In this document: positions 47,162 to 59,150 of the stretch, in pieces
How the letters are laid out: each line of letters starts with the position of its first letter
Numbering within the stretch: position 1 is the stretch's first letter
Source of the DNA: Apoda limacodes
Taxonomy: Eukaryota > Arthropoda > Insecta > Lepidoptera > Limacodidae
Assembly: GCA_946406115.1 (NCBI GenBank)
Contig: OX291551.1
Location: 14,570,001-14,634,000 of the forward strand
Direction of reading: 5' to 3'
DNA length: 64,000 nucleotides
The notes under the pieces: model-generated
Told to the model about the DNA's origin: nothing
Seen by the model: the letters and a program-made list of their open reading frames with translations, nothing else
The model's database searches: none
Made by a program: the position numbers and the translations under genes

Positions 47162-47467
47162 TTTCTTATTTGTTTAAATTATTTATTTATGTGATCTACA
47201 GTTATGCTATTTTTTTATTACGTATACCTATATGATCTATATGAGCCACACCGTATTTCCTTATTTGTTTAAATTATTTATTTATGTGATCTACAGTTAT
47301 GCTATTTTTTTATTACGTATACCTATATGATCTATATGAGCCACACCGTATTTCCTTATTTGTTTAAATTATTTATTTATGTGATCTACAGTTATGCTAT
47401 TTTTTTATTACGTATACCTATATGATCTATATGAGCCACACCGTATTTCCTTATTTGTTTAAATTAT
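47162..47467. repeat. 95-bp higher-order repeat, about 3.2 copies
   Basis: Near-identical 95-bp units marked by GTGATCTACAGTTATGC at 47191, 47286 and 47381. Each unit consists of two diverged monomers of the surrounding minisatellite, so this is a dimer amplified recently. Confidence 0.95.
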
Positions 47468-47901
47468 CTATATGAGATACAGGTTTGCTAGTTTGTTAAA
47501 ATTACCTATGAGACACCGTATTTGCTGATTTATCTAAATAACCTATACAAGCCACCGAATTTCCAATTTTTTTTAAATTATTTATATGAGCTGCTATGAT
47601 ATAAGATAAAATACCTATACGAGCTAGCATATTCCCTAGTTAGTTTAAATTACCTATACGAGCCACTGTATTTTCCAATTGTTTGAATTACCTATATGAG
47701 TGACTGATTTGCTAGTTTGTTTAAATTAACTATATGAGACACCTTATTTACTAGATTCCTTAAATTACCTATATAAGCCAACAAATTTCCTTGTTTGTTT
47801 AGATTACCTTTTTCAGCTACCATGTTTTTTAGTTTATTTAAATCATCTTTTTGTGGCCTCTTATTTTCTAATTTCCCTTAAATTTTCTATATGAGGGTTT
47901 A

Positions 47902-47994
47902 CTAGTTTTTTTGAATTACCCTTATTAGTTTTTTTGAATTACCCTTATTAGTTTTTTTGAATTACCCTTATTAGTTTTTTTGAATTACCCTTAT
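47902..47994. repeat. 23-bp tandem repeat, four copies
   Basis: GAATTACCCTTATTAGTTTT recurs at 47913, 47936, 47959 and 47982 with a strict period of 23. It derives from half a monomer of the same minisatellite. Confidence 0.95.
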
Positions 47995-49785
47995 TACGGT
48001 ATTTTCTAGTTCGTTTAAAGTTTATGTATAAGTAACAGGCTTGCAAGTTTATTCAAATTGCCTATATGATACACCGTTTTCACTAGTTTATTTAAATGTG
48101 TGTTAGTTTGTTTTTGAGCCACCGTATTTCCTAGTGTGTTCAACACAAAACAAGTTTTAAGTTGTTTTTAGTATAAAAAACCAATTCAGATACAATATAC
48201 AGTACACTCGTTATATTTATTATTGTTTGTTTGTACCTATACTATAGTTATAATTTACCAACACTTATAATTTACAAACATAGGTATATTACATGTGGTC
48301 GCCTAGGTAGGTATACAAATCAGCAATATTTGGTATTTCGTTCCCACTACTAGTGGTAAAGGTTTTCTTAATCAAATAGTTGTTAGGTGCCGTAACATAG
48401 TAGCTTTGTAAATCGAAATCAAGCATTTTTTATTACTATTACCTAGGTAACTTGAAGCTGCTTCTCCCTTTCGGTTGCTGACATTTTCTGTCACATCGCT
48501 CTTATTCTATAACTATTACTTCGTTTTTGCTTGGTGTTTTTTATGACTGTTTCTTTTTGCTCCCATGGTTCGTAGCGTGATGTTAAATAGCCTATATTAT
48601 AATTCAAGAATCGGACTTCTAATCATCAAATCTAGTATTTTCAAAATCCGACTGGTATAGTTTGAGAGATTATCACGTTATGAAACACTTCAGCTTTTCA
48701 TATTAGTATAGAGTATAGATTCAAGTTAGTATGGAACCCAAGCGTTTTGGGTATATGACTGCCTGTTTTATTTATTTAATCTTACTGGTATTAAGTTACA
48801 TAATTTTAAACTGTTTTTTTAATTGGCTTTTTTAAATAAGACTAAAATACCTTCCCATTCACATTTGATGGATTACTGTAATTCTTTTTAGTTGGAAGTT
48901 TATAAATATCTTTTAGGTATCTAGATATCTTACGCTTTAATATCGCAGAAAACAGTTTCCACTTAGTTAAATATGACCCACCACCAAGTGTATAATATCC
49001 ATTGCAGTATAATACAAATTGATTGCAGAAAAAAATAGAAGCAGCCAGTAATGTATAGCTCACGCAGAATATAATCTGGGTCCTAGCGAGCAGAATGAGT
49101 ACCTACATACAGACACTGCAGACCGTAACAAATTACGTTACCCGCTGAACATCTTTCTAGGTGTTTCTAGTACTGCAGTGGTTTATATAACGATAAATAT
49201 AACAGGTTTGATTTTTCTTGTGCGATTTTTAAAAGGTCACAGCAGGCGATTCTGTAATAAAAATGTTAACAACTCGTAATGGACTCATAAAATATGAAAA
49301 ACTGGACACGCTTGTGTATGATTCCCAGTTTTAGGGTTCAGTAAGTATTTCTAGAAGGTATTTAGATTTTAAGATGAAGTGTCAATAAAAAAAACCTGTG
49401 ATATTTAAAAAAAAAAACTAGCTAATGTTGCCATAAATAAATATGTTACCAGCTTTTTGCCTTGACTGCAATCGACTTGACAAAGTTTATTTATTCTTGA
49501 ACCGTCAGGAAGAAATTGAAATTTGCAAATAAATATACTATCGGTAATCGGAATTCAGTTAAATTTGTAATTTTTTTATACTTTATGTAACAACTATTCA
49601 AATAGTAAAGTTATTTTAATAAACAGCTGTGCGTATACACACTAATAATGTAGTACTTAATATATTCTTTGTATCTCTTATTATCTTAATACAACTCTGC
49701 ATTTGATATTTTGTAAAAGAAACTTTAAAATTCGTTTTTTAATAATAAATAAAGCCTTTGTACTGAACTACAGACATTAAGAACT

Positions 49786-50035
49786 GGACAGCGCATTTCC
49801 TAGCTTGCTGTAAAAAAAATTGTCGCAAAAGTGTGACAGAGATGAAGCGAACCTGTGGTCTCTTGTTTCTTTCTTACTTGTTTTAATAAACATAAACAAA
49901 CAAAGGGCGTTCGTTGATAGAAAGAGAATAGAGACCACAGTTCTGCTTTGTCTGTTTCTAAAATATGGTCAATGGTTTTTGAGGCTAATGCACAGTCCAT
50001 AGGACAGATAACAGAACTCGAAGTCTATGTAATAA
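49786..50035 (+). repeat. Unnamed retro-like element, second copy
   Basis: Same order as 40090-40370 but on the + strand: GAACTGGACAGCGCATTTCC, GCAAAAGTGTGACAGAG, ACCTGTTTTAATAAACAT-like middle, then GCACAGTCCATAGGACAGAT and ACTCGAAGTCTATG. The ATG of the 47-codon frame is lost and the frame is shifted, but QSIGQITELEVY can still be read. This copy also has an internal inverted match around its two GGTCTC sites (about 49857 and 49933). Confidence 0.6.
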
Positions 50036-51288
50036 ACTAAGCAATTACCTATTTACTATGTAAAACATTTATAAATTACAACAGTTTTCCATACAAATAA
50101 AAAGTAATTTGATATAATCGGTTCTGTTGATAAGAAAATAAATAAAAAAAACGTTATTAATTTGTTGATTGCAATAAGCTTAGTTCATTTTGGTTTTAGA
50201 TGAGCCATTCATAAATTTATATCAGTAATAAATGTAGGCTTACGTATATATTCAGATATAATAAAATACGTATAATATTTACGTGGGTTGTAGCTTGTAA
50301 GATTATATTTTACTAGTGTAATATGACGGAAGTTAAAATTACTATATTTATTTTGTTAGTGCTCATAACATGTATATTTCAAACTAACGCCTTACTTCAC
50401 AAGGTTACAAACAGTATTCGACAGTATTTATATGAAGGTAAACCACAATAAAAAATCATAAATAAAAATATCAGTGAAAGTAAACCTTTTCTACAAATAC
50501 AAACTTTATTTAAGACACTAATTTTTAAAAGCGGCGCGTGTCTTCTCTTTTTAAACCAAGTGAAAATGAAAATATATAAATGCTCTGACATAGTGACGTC
50601 ACATATTTGTAATCGTAATATATTTGTATGCCTCCTGATAAACGGATTGATTATCTAGGATATATTATCTATACTTAATAAAGCTGAAGTGAACTTAACT
50701 TTGAACGCGCTAATCTCTGGAACTACTAAAAAAATACTAAAAATTCTTTTTGTATTTGATAGCCTAATCCTTGAGGAAGGCTATAAGCTTTTTAACATCA
50801 CAAAATTTAATTCTGTAGTTTTTTTTGTTCTAGTTCTAGTAATTTGGAACAATTAAGCATACAATTTTGTAGAAGTTCACGGCAATTTAGTTTTTTATGT
50901 GAAAAGGAAATTTTTTAGAATTAAATTATATTCCTTGCATTATTATACAACCTGTCGATGTGGAAATGGTTCAATCTACTGTTCTCTTTTTGGTGGCATA
51001 TTGCCGAGATATTGCTACAATAAAAAAGAAAATAATCTGCAATATTTAATAGAAATTCAATCTAAAAAAATTATGCCTAAATAAAGTGTAAATACTTAAC
51101 ACTATAACTATTACTTAAATTACTAGTTGTATTAATTTAGTGGTGCTTTCACTAACTGTCTTCATAATTTATTTAAACAAGTAAAGTTGTTTGTACTAAC
51201 TTACGACCGATATTGTTACAGTTACATAATAATAATAATTGTATTGCGAAAGCGGTAAGAAAAAGTCGTGAGAGGTGGAAGCTGGTTT

Positions 51289-51955
51289 ATATCAAATGTT
51301 TCGTAACCTTTGACCGCTAGTGAGGGTCACAGAAAGTGAGATCAATTTCGTTTCCCGAGAAAAAGTATTTGTCCTTTCAGCTATCGCCCAACATTAGGCG
51401 GGCCGTATAGTGTTTGCCACCTGAGCAGTAAGTATATAAAATTCACCTGCGCCAGAAATTGGGTCACCCTGTTGCTTAGTTGCGACGCCAAAAATAGTGC
51501 CTCTCGATTTTACCTGAACAAAATATATTTCCATAAGATTCTCAATTGGGACAAAAAATATTCTATTTTCTTTTTTTATATCAAATGTTTCGCAACCTCT
51601 GACCGCTAGTGAGGGTCACAGAAAGTGAGATCAATTTCGTTTCCTATCTTTATTTTATTAATCAGCTATGTTTGAAAAATGACAGAACCAAAAACCCGTT
51701 GCCGATTTAAGTAGCTATCTTTCGGATCATTATATGGCCTTTGTTTCTGAATTGTGATGATATGAATAAAAATGTGTCTTTAGTGAATATATTTAAATTT
51801 AATTCTTTGAAACTGTCGTTTTCAGTTGATTTTAGATTTTAATTTAACAAAATCAAAATTTAGATAAAAAGATGATCAACATTAAGCGCCGTCAATTATT
51901 TTCATACTTTGACGTAATATCCAAGGGTAGGTACAATTAAAGAGGACGGCGTTTT
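51289..51955 (+). repeat. Family C repeat, copy 2, with tandem 5' extension
   Basis: The main match to copy 1 spans 51354-51955. The 67-bp block starting ATATCAAATGTTTCG and ending AATTTCGTTTCC occurs twice here (51289-51355 and 51578-51644, period 289) but once in copy 1 (45283-45349). This copy therefore retains part of a 289-bp tandem array. Confidence 0.85.
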
Positions 51956-52178
51956 TCGTTTAATTAGATTCTAATACCAAAATCTAAAATCGAGCACCTA
52001 GTTTTTTGTCCTCTTTTTTTTTTTTAATGGAAATATAAATTGAAATTTTGGAAACGGCAAAGATTATGGCATACTAATTTTGTAATTCATAAAAATTCAT
52101 GGCTTTCATTCTCAAAAAGAATAATTCTCAACTTTTAATACTTACTTGTTTTTTTAAAAAACACCGATTTTGAACCCT

Positions 52179-52335
52179 TAAGTCTGGAGAGAGAGTTGCC
52201 TCCCTGTGTGTGTTCTACCGCTTGTATAATGGACTATGTTCTGGGGAACTGATCAAAATGATGCCCACGTCTACCTTCTACCATCCCTCCCCTCGCCATC
52301 GGCAGGGAATTAATCCTCATACCTTTTTTGATTTA
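52179..52335 (+). pseudogene. LINE ORF2 C-terminal fragment
   Basis: Reads EREVASLCVFYRLYNGLCSG then ELIKMM and, near the end, SPRHRQGINPH. It stops abruptly at an AT-rich stretch. A second, more 3' piece of the same family begins 530 bp further on. Confidence 0.75.
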
Positions 52336-52867
52336 TAGTAAATCAGTACAAAATTAATTTTCATTATAATTATATTCATAACCAGGGTTATTTAACATAG
52401 CGCTAGTCAAATAGGACAGTAAATAATAAAACTGTAACAAAATGATTGATAAACTACAAGTAACTAGTGTGTAACAAAGCCCGGCGTAGTTGTGCACACC
52501 TTACTTGTACAAATAATAGATTAATATTACATTTAACACTAGCATGTGGCCTTCGGTTGTCAAACTGTGGGTTCAACCCACTTCGTTATATTGACAAATT
52601 GAATTATTGTAGAGACAGTTTTGCAATCCTACGGTCTGATTCTAATTAATGGCAGACAATTGCATTTTCGATTTTGAACAGAACAAAGCAGAAACGTAAA
52701 GATTTGTAAATGACGGATATTTTATATAAGTATGTAAATATATAAGTATAGATTTTTATATTATTTAATAAACACAGAAACACACACATACACACCACAC
52801 ACAACGCACATCCCTCAAACGCATATCAACTTACCAAATTTTTGATTTTAACAACTAGCTAGCTACT

Positions 52868-53172
52868 TTCTACCTCTCGCCATCGGCAGGGAATTCATTC
52901 TCACACTATAGAACCGAAACGCGACCGTACAGTGCGGTTTCAGAGAAACTTCCTCCTGCGAATGCTTTGGTTGTGGAATGAGCTCCCTGCCAAGGTTTTC
53001 TCTAAGGACTACAGTAGGTATGGGGTTCTTCAAGAAAGAAGTTATTGGATTTTTGAAGGGTTGGCAACGCGCGAGTGATACCCCTGGTGTTACAAGCGTC
53101 CATAGGCCACGGTGACCGCTTACCATCAGGCGGACCGTGTGCTTGTTTGCCACCTTAGTGGTTTAAAAAAAA
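52868..53172 (+). mobile_element. LINE ORF2 end and 3' UTR
   Basis: Starts CTACCTCTCGCCATCGGCAG and passes CAGAGAAACTTCCTCCTGCG, GTGGAATGAGCTCCCTGCC and CTTCAAGAAAGAAGTTATTG. It ends GCTTGTTTGCCACCTTAGTG plus an A run. It overlaps the end of the 52179 fragment only by the SRHRQG region, so the two come from separate insertions or a rearranged one. Confidence 0.85.
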
Positions 53173-53286
53173 AAAGTTAAGTGCATTAAATATTAATTTA
53201 CTAACCAAAATAGTTATATCTATTTTTGCCGCACTCAAGTGTGATAATGAAAATGAAAACGCACATCTGTTTTGCAATATATTTCC

Positions 53287-53420
53287 TGTGTTCCTAAAAT
53301 TGAACCAGCATACTGGCCAGTACAGTGTGACGTCATTATCTAACGTCGAACTGCTGTACTGTTCCGCAATATGACGTTACACCGTACTGGCCAGTATGCT
53401 GGTTCAAATTTAGGAACACA
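53287..53420. mobile_element. 134-bp palindromic MITE
   Basis: Arms of 49 bp with about four mismatches: the left reads TGTGTTCCTAAAATTGAACC and the right (minus strand) TGTGTTCCTAAATTTGAACC, both continuing AGCATACTGGCCAGTAC and ACGTCAT. The spacer is only about 35 bp. Confidence 0.8.
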
Positions 53421-54704
53421 CACATTATATAAGCTACTTTATGAACCAAAAGTCGGTGCAATAATAGCCACTGTAGTAGCAAGTGTATGGAAAAAATCTT
53501 TTTACAGTTATTTCCAACAACAACACTATTGTATTTATCTCCAATGAATGTTTAAGCTTATCGATACTAGATGTATTAGTTAGTCGATAGATAAGTGCGG
53601 TTCAAGATTCGATATCTGGTCAAAGACCGTTTCGCAAATCGTTAGAAGACCTTGTGGTGTCATTACATTCTGCCCACGGACGCTGGCGGCACTGAGAAGC
53701 ATTCGCTGCTTAATAAGTGTGTTGCAACATTTGTATGAAGCTCGTGCTATACTGTAAGCTTAATCTTAAACACGCACGTGATTTTATTGGTACCTGTTCG
53801 ACTTGTATTGTTTAAAACTAGCCATTGGACGCGGTTTCGTTTGCGTGGAATTCTAGATATGACTTGGTTTTTATTTATAATGGTTCGATTTGTTTATTGT
53901 GCATTGTCTATTATTTGTATCAGACCTCAGCTGCAATTTGTCTCAACTAATCTCTTTAGAGAAAGAAGGCTTAGACTAAAGTCCACTAAGCTGTCCCAGT
54001 GCGAATTGGTAGTCGTTGTCTAGCTAAGGGCCACTAAGTCGACTGCTGACTAAGAATTTTTAAGCCATCCAAAAGGTTTCTGACTTGGCTTAACGACCGG
54101 TGTCAAAAAATAACATCTAATGTTGCCCAAAAGAAGTTTAATGTTATATATTTAATAGATGTGTTTTTTTTTAGTTCAGTTGTTTTTATGAGAATAGATA
54201 CCTACATTCTTTATGTAGCAACAAACAAACGGACAGATTAGTAGGATTTGTAAGGGTAAGGATAATAATATTATGTTGTGTCTTTAGCAATAATTTTATT
54301 AAAGAACCTGGATATAACCATGCCTGTCTTAACAAGCGTAGACAGGCTTTTTTTGTTGGGTTTTCCCCTCCTAGATAGAAAGTAAGAATTTTGTTTATCT
54401 CACCAAAGAGCTGGATACGCTTATAGATACGTATGACAGTTTAAACAAGATCTTTTTTTACTTATTATTTTTCTTATTATAACACACACACATATCTACT
54501 ATTATAGTATTTATTATACGAAAAAATAGATGGACATCTCTACTGAATAAAAGATGGGCGTTGTGTACTTGTGTCATATAATTTAGGATTCCAATAATGT
54601 TTTGAGTTACTATTGTACTATCTACAAAGTCTGCCTCATAAAAAAATCTAGTGTAAAGTTTTTATCTACCAGCATACGTATAAATTTATTGAATAAGCTC
54701 TTGC

Positions 54705-54890
54705 GCGCGGCTCCGCCTGTCTTAAATTCGGTTATCGACGTGGGATTCCTACGGCAATTCTTTGATGATAGTGTCATACTTACGTTTTTTTAAGTAGCCT
54801 ATGCCCTTTCCCTATCTGCCAGGTATCATATTGCAAAATTTCATCCAGATGGCTTTAGTAACTTAGCCGTAAAAAGGTAACAAACCAAGT
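54705..54890 (+). repeat. Family B fragment
   Basis: Starts TGCGCGCGGCTCCGCCTGTC, then TAAATTCGGTTATCGACGTG, a decayed TTTTTAAGTAGCCTATGCCC core and AAAATTTCATCCAGATGG. Confidence 0.65.
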
Positions 54891-54904
54891 AAAAGTTTTT
54901 ACTT

Positions 54905-55190
54905 TTAAGTGACCCATTGGCTTATTTTTAGTACACTAAAAAATACCAAAATCTATGCCTATAAAAATTTTGAAGAGTTCCCTCGATTTCTACTGGATCT
55001 TATCATTATATCCTGACCTGATGGCCATGGGACAACCTAGGAAGTATACCCTTTTCAGATAAAAAAGAATTTTCCAAATCTGTCAAAGCGTTTTCGAGTA
55101 ATCGGGGAACATCATAGGAACATACATAGAAAAAAAATTTAAACGTATTGAGAACCTCCTCCTTTTTTTGAAGTTGGTTAAAAATATGTA
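54905..55190 (+). repeat. Interspersed repeat ending in GAAGTTGGTT motif
   Basis: Ends AACGTATTGAGAACCTCCTC then TTTTTTTGAAGTTGGTTAAA, preceded by TCAAAGCGTTTTCGAGTAAT. This is a common lepidopteran 3' pattern, shared with 10070-10425. Confidence 0.55.
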
Positions 55191-56406
55191 TTTAGTTAGT
55201 GATGTGAAAAGCTTGTTCAGCCTTTAAACCTTTCAAATATGGAGTAATAAAATAATCATTACTTGCAGTTTTATGCTTCCACGATTAGATAATTTGATGT
55301 GTTGTTGTCCCAATACCTTTGTGTTCTGTATAATAAATCTCGTTCTTGCTTACTGATGAAATAAAAAACCCGTTTTCAATAGTTTTGTCACAGCTTAAGA
55401 GGACTGTGAATCTTTACGAATTGACAAAAAGTGCGTTAAGAGTTTTCCTCTCTACCTCTAGACCATAGGAATAAAGATGTCGTTTTATTGTTAATTCTGT
55501 GCTTAATCCTTACTTAATTATTACGATTTTTGAGAAATTTCTAGATATTATGGAAAACTAGGCGTATAAGTCACGTGACGATAAGGCAACAAATTGTTTA
55601 CATACCTATTAAATAATGCTGAGTCTTTGTTGTTGTTCTGATTTGTAACTTTTTAAAATAAGTCAATTGATTTTTGTTTTATATTTTTAAAATGTATTGC
55701 GTTGCGTCGCTTTTTTTAATCTGAGATTACATATTGCTAAAGTGAGTTTGAAAGGTATTCCAAAATAATTAATTAGGGCTACAATGTAAATAGAAGAATA
55801 TCTGTGGTCATAAAGCACAGATAAGACCACAAGGCAAAGAATGTATACAGTGCAACAAACTTTTCTGACCCATTGGTTACAAATAAAAACTACGATCGCC
55901 ATATTAAAATGGTGTGAACTTAAATGACACTAGCGAAAACAGGTCACAAAAGTATGTTGCGCTGTACCTAGTGTTGCCACTGCATCAGTTGCGGAGCTGG
56001 TGTTGTTAGCTAGTAATGCGATTTCTTTTTAGTTTAAAGCGATTGCCCTATTCGGTAATTTAGAAAATGAACAGAATACTTGTTTCTTTAGAAACCACAT
56101 AGTCAGTCTGTGGAGGATACATACATTAGCAACACATTTTCAAATACAACATTTAACATCAAGTTTTAGATAATTATAAACCAATATAACCTTGACTTGG
56201 GTATATTTTATTTAAGATATGTTTAAAATGAATGCTTTATACCTATTATACAATTCCTAATTTCCTTATAAAATGTTGGGTTGTCTGTTAATTTACTTCT
56301 CATCTAAGGCTTCGATCGTTGTGATATAAAAGTTGTTACGCTTGATACTTTTCACACTTTTGAACCAACGCCAAAACGCACAGTCGACTAACACACACTA
56401 CGTTTA

Positions 56407-56407
<1 letters not shown>

Positions 56408-56475
<68 letters not shown>
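56408..56475. repeat. (CA)34 microsatellite
   Basis: Uninterrupted CA dinucleotide run of 68 bases. The open stretch across it is an artefact of the repeat. Just upstream, TTGATACTTTTCACACTTTTGA is also found at about 27859 inside the TIR element. Confidence 0.97.
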
Positions 56476-56476
<1 letters not shown>

Positions 56477-57316
56477 TTTATTGTGGCATTTAAAAGTGAC
56501 AAAAATAATCTTAAACGAACACTTGATAGTTTGTTACAGATGATACTACACATTCTTCACATCAATGCTAATCGAACGGGTGAAAGATAAATAGATAACA
56601 AATTAAAAAATAGGGAATTTGGAATGCCAAAGGGAGCGCATTCAACATTCTTAAAGTATTTAACTTTGTGTATATGTGTATAATCTAATATTCATCAAGC
56701 AAGTAGGTATAGAATGTCTATCTGGGGTTATATTACAATATTTTTAAATCATACAATAAAGCACTTTATTAATACAATCCTAATACATTAACCAAAATTA
56801 AGAAATAAAACAAGCTATTATGCTAAACAAAAGACAATTTAAAGCTCCCACTGACGAGACAACGCCCAAACAATTTTATTGTACACAATATAAGGAAACA
56901 AGTAATGAATAAATAGTCAATTTCAATCATATAATAGCTATAAAACCACAGTATGCTAAGTTATGTATATGTTATATGTATATGTAGGGTAGCCGGCCCG
57001 CCCGGGTATGCCTACGCTGTGTATGCTAATATTCCAAGACATTGATACGAAAAATGGAGGAGGCACGTTCTTATTTATTAACCTATCGTGATTTGAACTG
57101 TCGAATAGAAAATTATGGTAATTTTCTGTCAACCAAGACTATTTCAATAAATTTAACCAAACCTGCGATAAAAATACTAGCGAGAGGTTTTTTTTCAACA
57201 TTTTTATTTGTGTAAGCTGATAACCTTCTACGGGAACGAATTTGAAATATTTTTACCTTAGAGGCTGATTCAGAGAAAATGTTTTGTGTAAAGGTGACAA
57301 TAGGTCTGACAAAAAA

Positions 57317-57820
57317 ATCGGTCAAGTGTGAGTCAGACTTGTGCACCGTGGGACCTGTTCTACCATTTACGTAATTTACGAACACAAACAAAATTAAAAA
57401 GTTTGCCGCCGAGCGATCACCCATCCAATGCCTGACCAAGCCCGATGTTGCTTAACTTTAAATAATGATTTCAACAGACAAAGTGTTACTGTTGCTCTTA
57501 ATAATCGCTAGACGGCGCTGATATAGTAATTTATGAAGGTAATATGGGTCGGGCCCGTCCAGCACTTGGCCGGTTTTTATTATTTGTTGTTATATTTTAG
57601 AGCTCGCACTATAATCACGGCAAGTTTGAAGCTTGAATGTAGGTATTAGTATGGGGTACCCCTCAAATTCTTACTTTTTTATTATATGTTAGATAATCCG
57701 CTATAATAACACATATTCTGTGAAAATTTCATGCTTCTACTTTTATGGGCTAAAAGAAAAAGCCCTTTAATAGCTGGACAGCAAAGGTTTAGTAATAGGA
57801 CTCCGTTGGCACCTTTATCT
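57317..57820 (+). repeat. Family A copy interrupted by a 5S-derived unit
   Basis: Opens with ATCGGTCAAGTGTGAGTCAG and a decayed GGTTCCGTACC region. It is then interrupted at about 57408-57574 by the 5S-like segment and an inverted family A-like head (CCAGCACTTGGCCGG). From about 57575 it resumes with family A 3' motifs (TCTGTGAAAATTTCATG, then GGACAGCAAAGGTTTAGTAA). Confidence 0.55.
57408..57465 (-). repeat. 5S rRNA-derived segment, second copy
   Basis: On the minus strand it reads AAGTTAAGCAACATCGGGCT, TGGTCAGGCATTGGATGGGT, GATCGCTCGGCGGC. Box A and box C of 5S are recognisable. The flank beyond box A (GATTTCAACAGACAAAGTGT region on +) resembles that of the copy at 3975-4050. Confidence 0.75.
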
Positions 57821-58756
57821 TCTTTTTTTGAAAACTGTAGAATTATTTCTGTGATTTCGGTATTTTATATTTATTTGTAGACAACTGTATTAAAGAAGAA
57901 AGTTGTGTACATTATATGCACTTACATATTTATTTATAGTTATGTCAATATCTATATAAAAATAGTGTATTATAGGTATTTTTGGTAGGATTAATTTTTA
58001 TTTGTTTAATTAGTAGAATTCAATTTAATTATTGCTTTAAAATAAATAAAATTAATTGAAACAATTAAACAAATTGGTAATGCTATTTAAAAAAAACCTT
58101 GTGGGTCAATATATAGTTTTCCATGATTTTTTAAATCTATTTTAAATTGTTACATATGGGTTTTCAATTTTAAATAAAAAATCTTTTCCTAATATAATGT
58201 TACCGTTAGGTAACATGCCTATACATATTTTTAAATCAGGTCATGTTAAACGTCTTGAAAAAGAATTGACAAAGACATTAGAAGCATTTATAAAAAAGAT
58301 CTGCAGCTTCGATACTGGTGGCATTTTTGCCAATTCCGATAAGAAGTCCAGATAAGTTGCCTGCTTTTAACCAGCTATGTAGTCTTTAATTCGAAATCGT
58401 TACTTACAAAGTAAATATTTAAAAATAAATTTAAATAATGTCACATCCAAAGTACTTCGTGCAAATCTCAGGGAACGAGCGATGACTGTTGTAGATAGCG
58501 TGAAATCATAAATATAGCTTGAACTGTCTACCAGTGTTTTGTTCTTGTGGTTGTTTTTGTTATGTTTACTGAGACTCAGTGCCCGTGAGGAAAGTAAAGT
58601 GGACTAGATAACATTTGTAAAGTAAAAGTGTATTCATATTTCAATTTCAGATTTAAATAGCGACTTCGAAATACATTTGTGTAGAACATTAAATACAGCA
58701 ATTGGTTTTTTTTAAGTCTTTATACCTATCATAGTAATAAACATTTGTACCAATTG

Positions 58757-59150
58757 AAAATAATCCTGGCTTAGTGTCAAATCACACCGGCAGAGATAAA
58801 AATTAATACTCTCAGTAAGAAATTTCGGAAAATCAACTCCACGGGTAAGAGAGATTTTGTGGAAAAATACATATTTACTTGATAAGTAGCATTATTACAC
58901 TACAATAGAAATAATAAAATGCTTGTTTTAGAATATACTAAAATTCAGCCTGAAAAAAATCAAACCTAATTATACCTTGGGGTTTCTCTTCACCTTTGGC
59001 ACGATTGGGTTTTTCTAAGTTCAACATCTACCTATTAAAAATAATCCTGGCTTAGTGGCAAATCAAACCGGTAGAGATAAAAATTAATACTCTTCTACCT
59101 TGGGGTTTTTTCAACTTTGTCGCGAATGGGTATTTCTAAGATCAACATAA
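58757..59150. repeat. Direct duplication of a 112-280 bp segment
   Basis: AATAATCCTGGCTTAGTGTC at about 58757 recurs as AATAATCCTGGCTTAGTGGC at about 59039, and ACCTTGGGGTTTCTCTTC near 58975 recurs as ACCTTGGGGTTTTTTCAAC near 59097. The second copy lacks the middle of the first. Confidence 0.75.

Larger units (their letters stand above)
47100..48140. repeat. Degenerate minisatellite, monomer of about 40-50 bp
   Basis: About twenty imperfect monomers built around ACCGTATTTCCTAGTTTGTT and TAAATTACCTATATGAGCC. Two nested homogeneous sub-arrays are listed separately. No coding frame is kept. Confidence 0.85.

Noticed and set aside
47100..48140. Regularly spaced repeats considered as a CRISPR array
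   Set aside because: Units are contiguous and degenerate with no unique spacers, and the DNA is eukaryotic. It is a minisatellite.
45058..51955. Two similar 0.6-kb segments 6.3 kb apart considered as LTRs of a retrovirus-like element
   Set aside because: No gag/pol frame, primer-binding site, polypurine tract or TG...CA ends between or at them. A third diverged copy lies elsewhere.
56333..56590. 85-codon open stretch with alternating TH residues
   Set aside because: Translation of the (CA)34 microsatellite.
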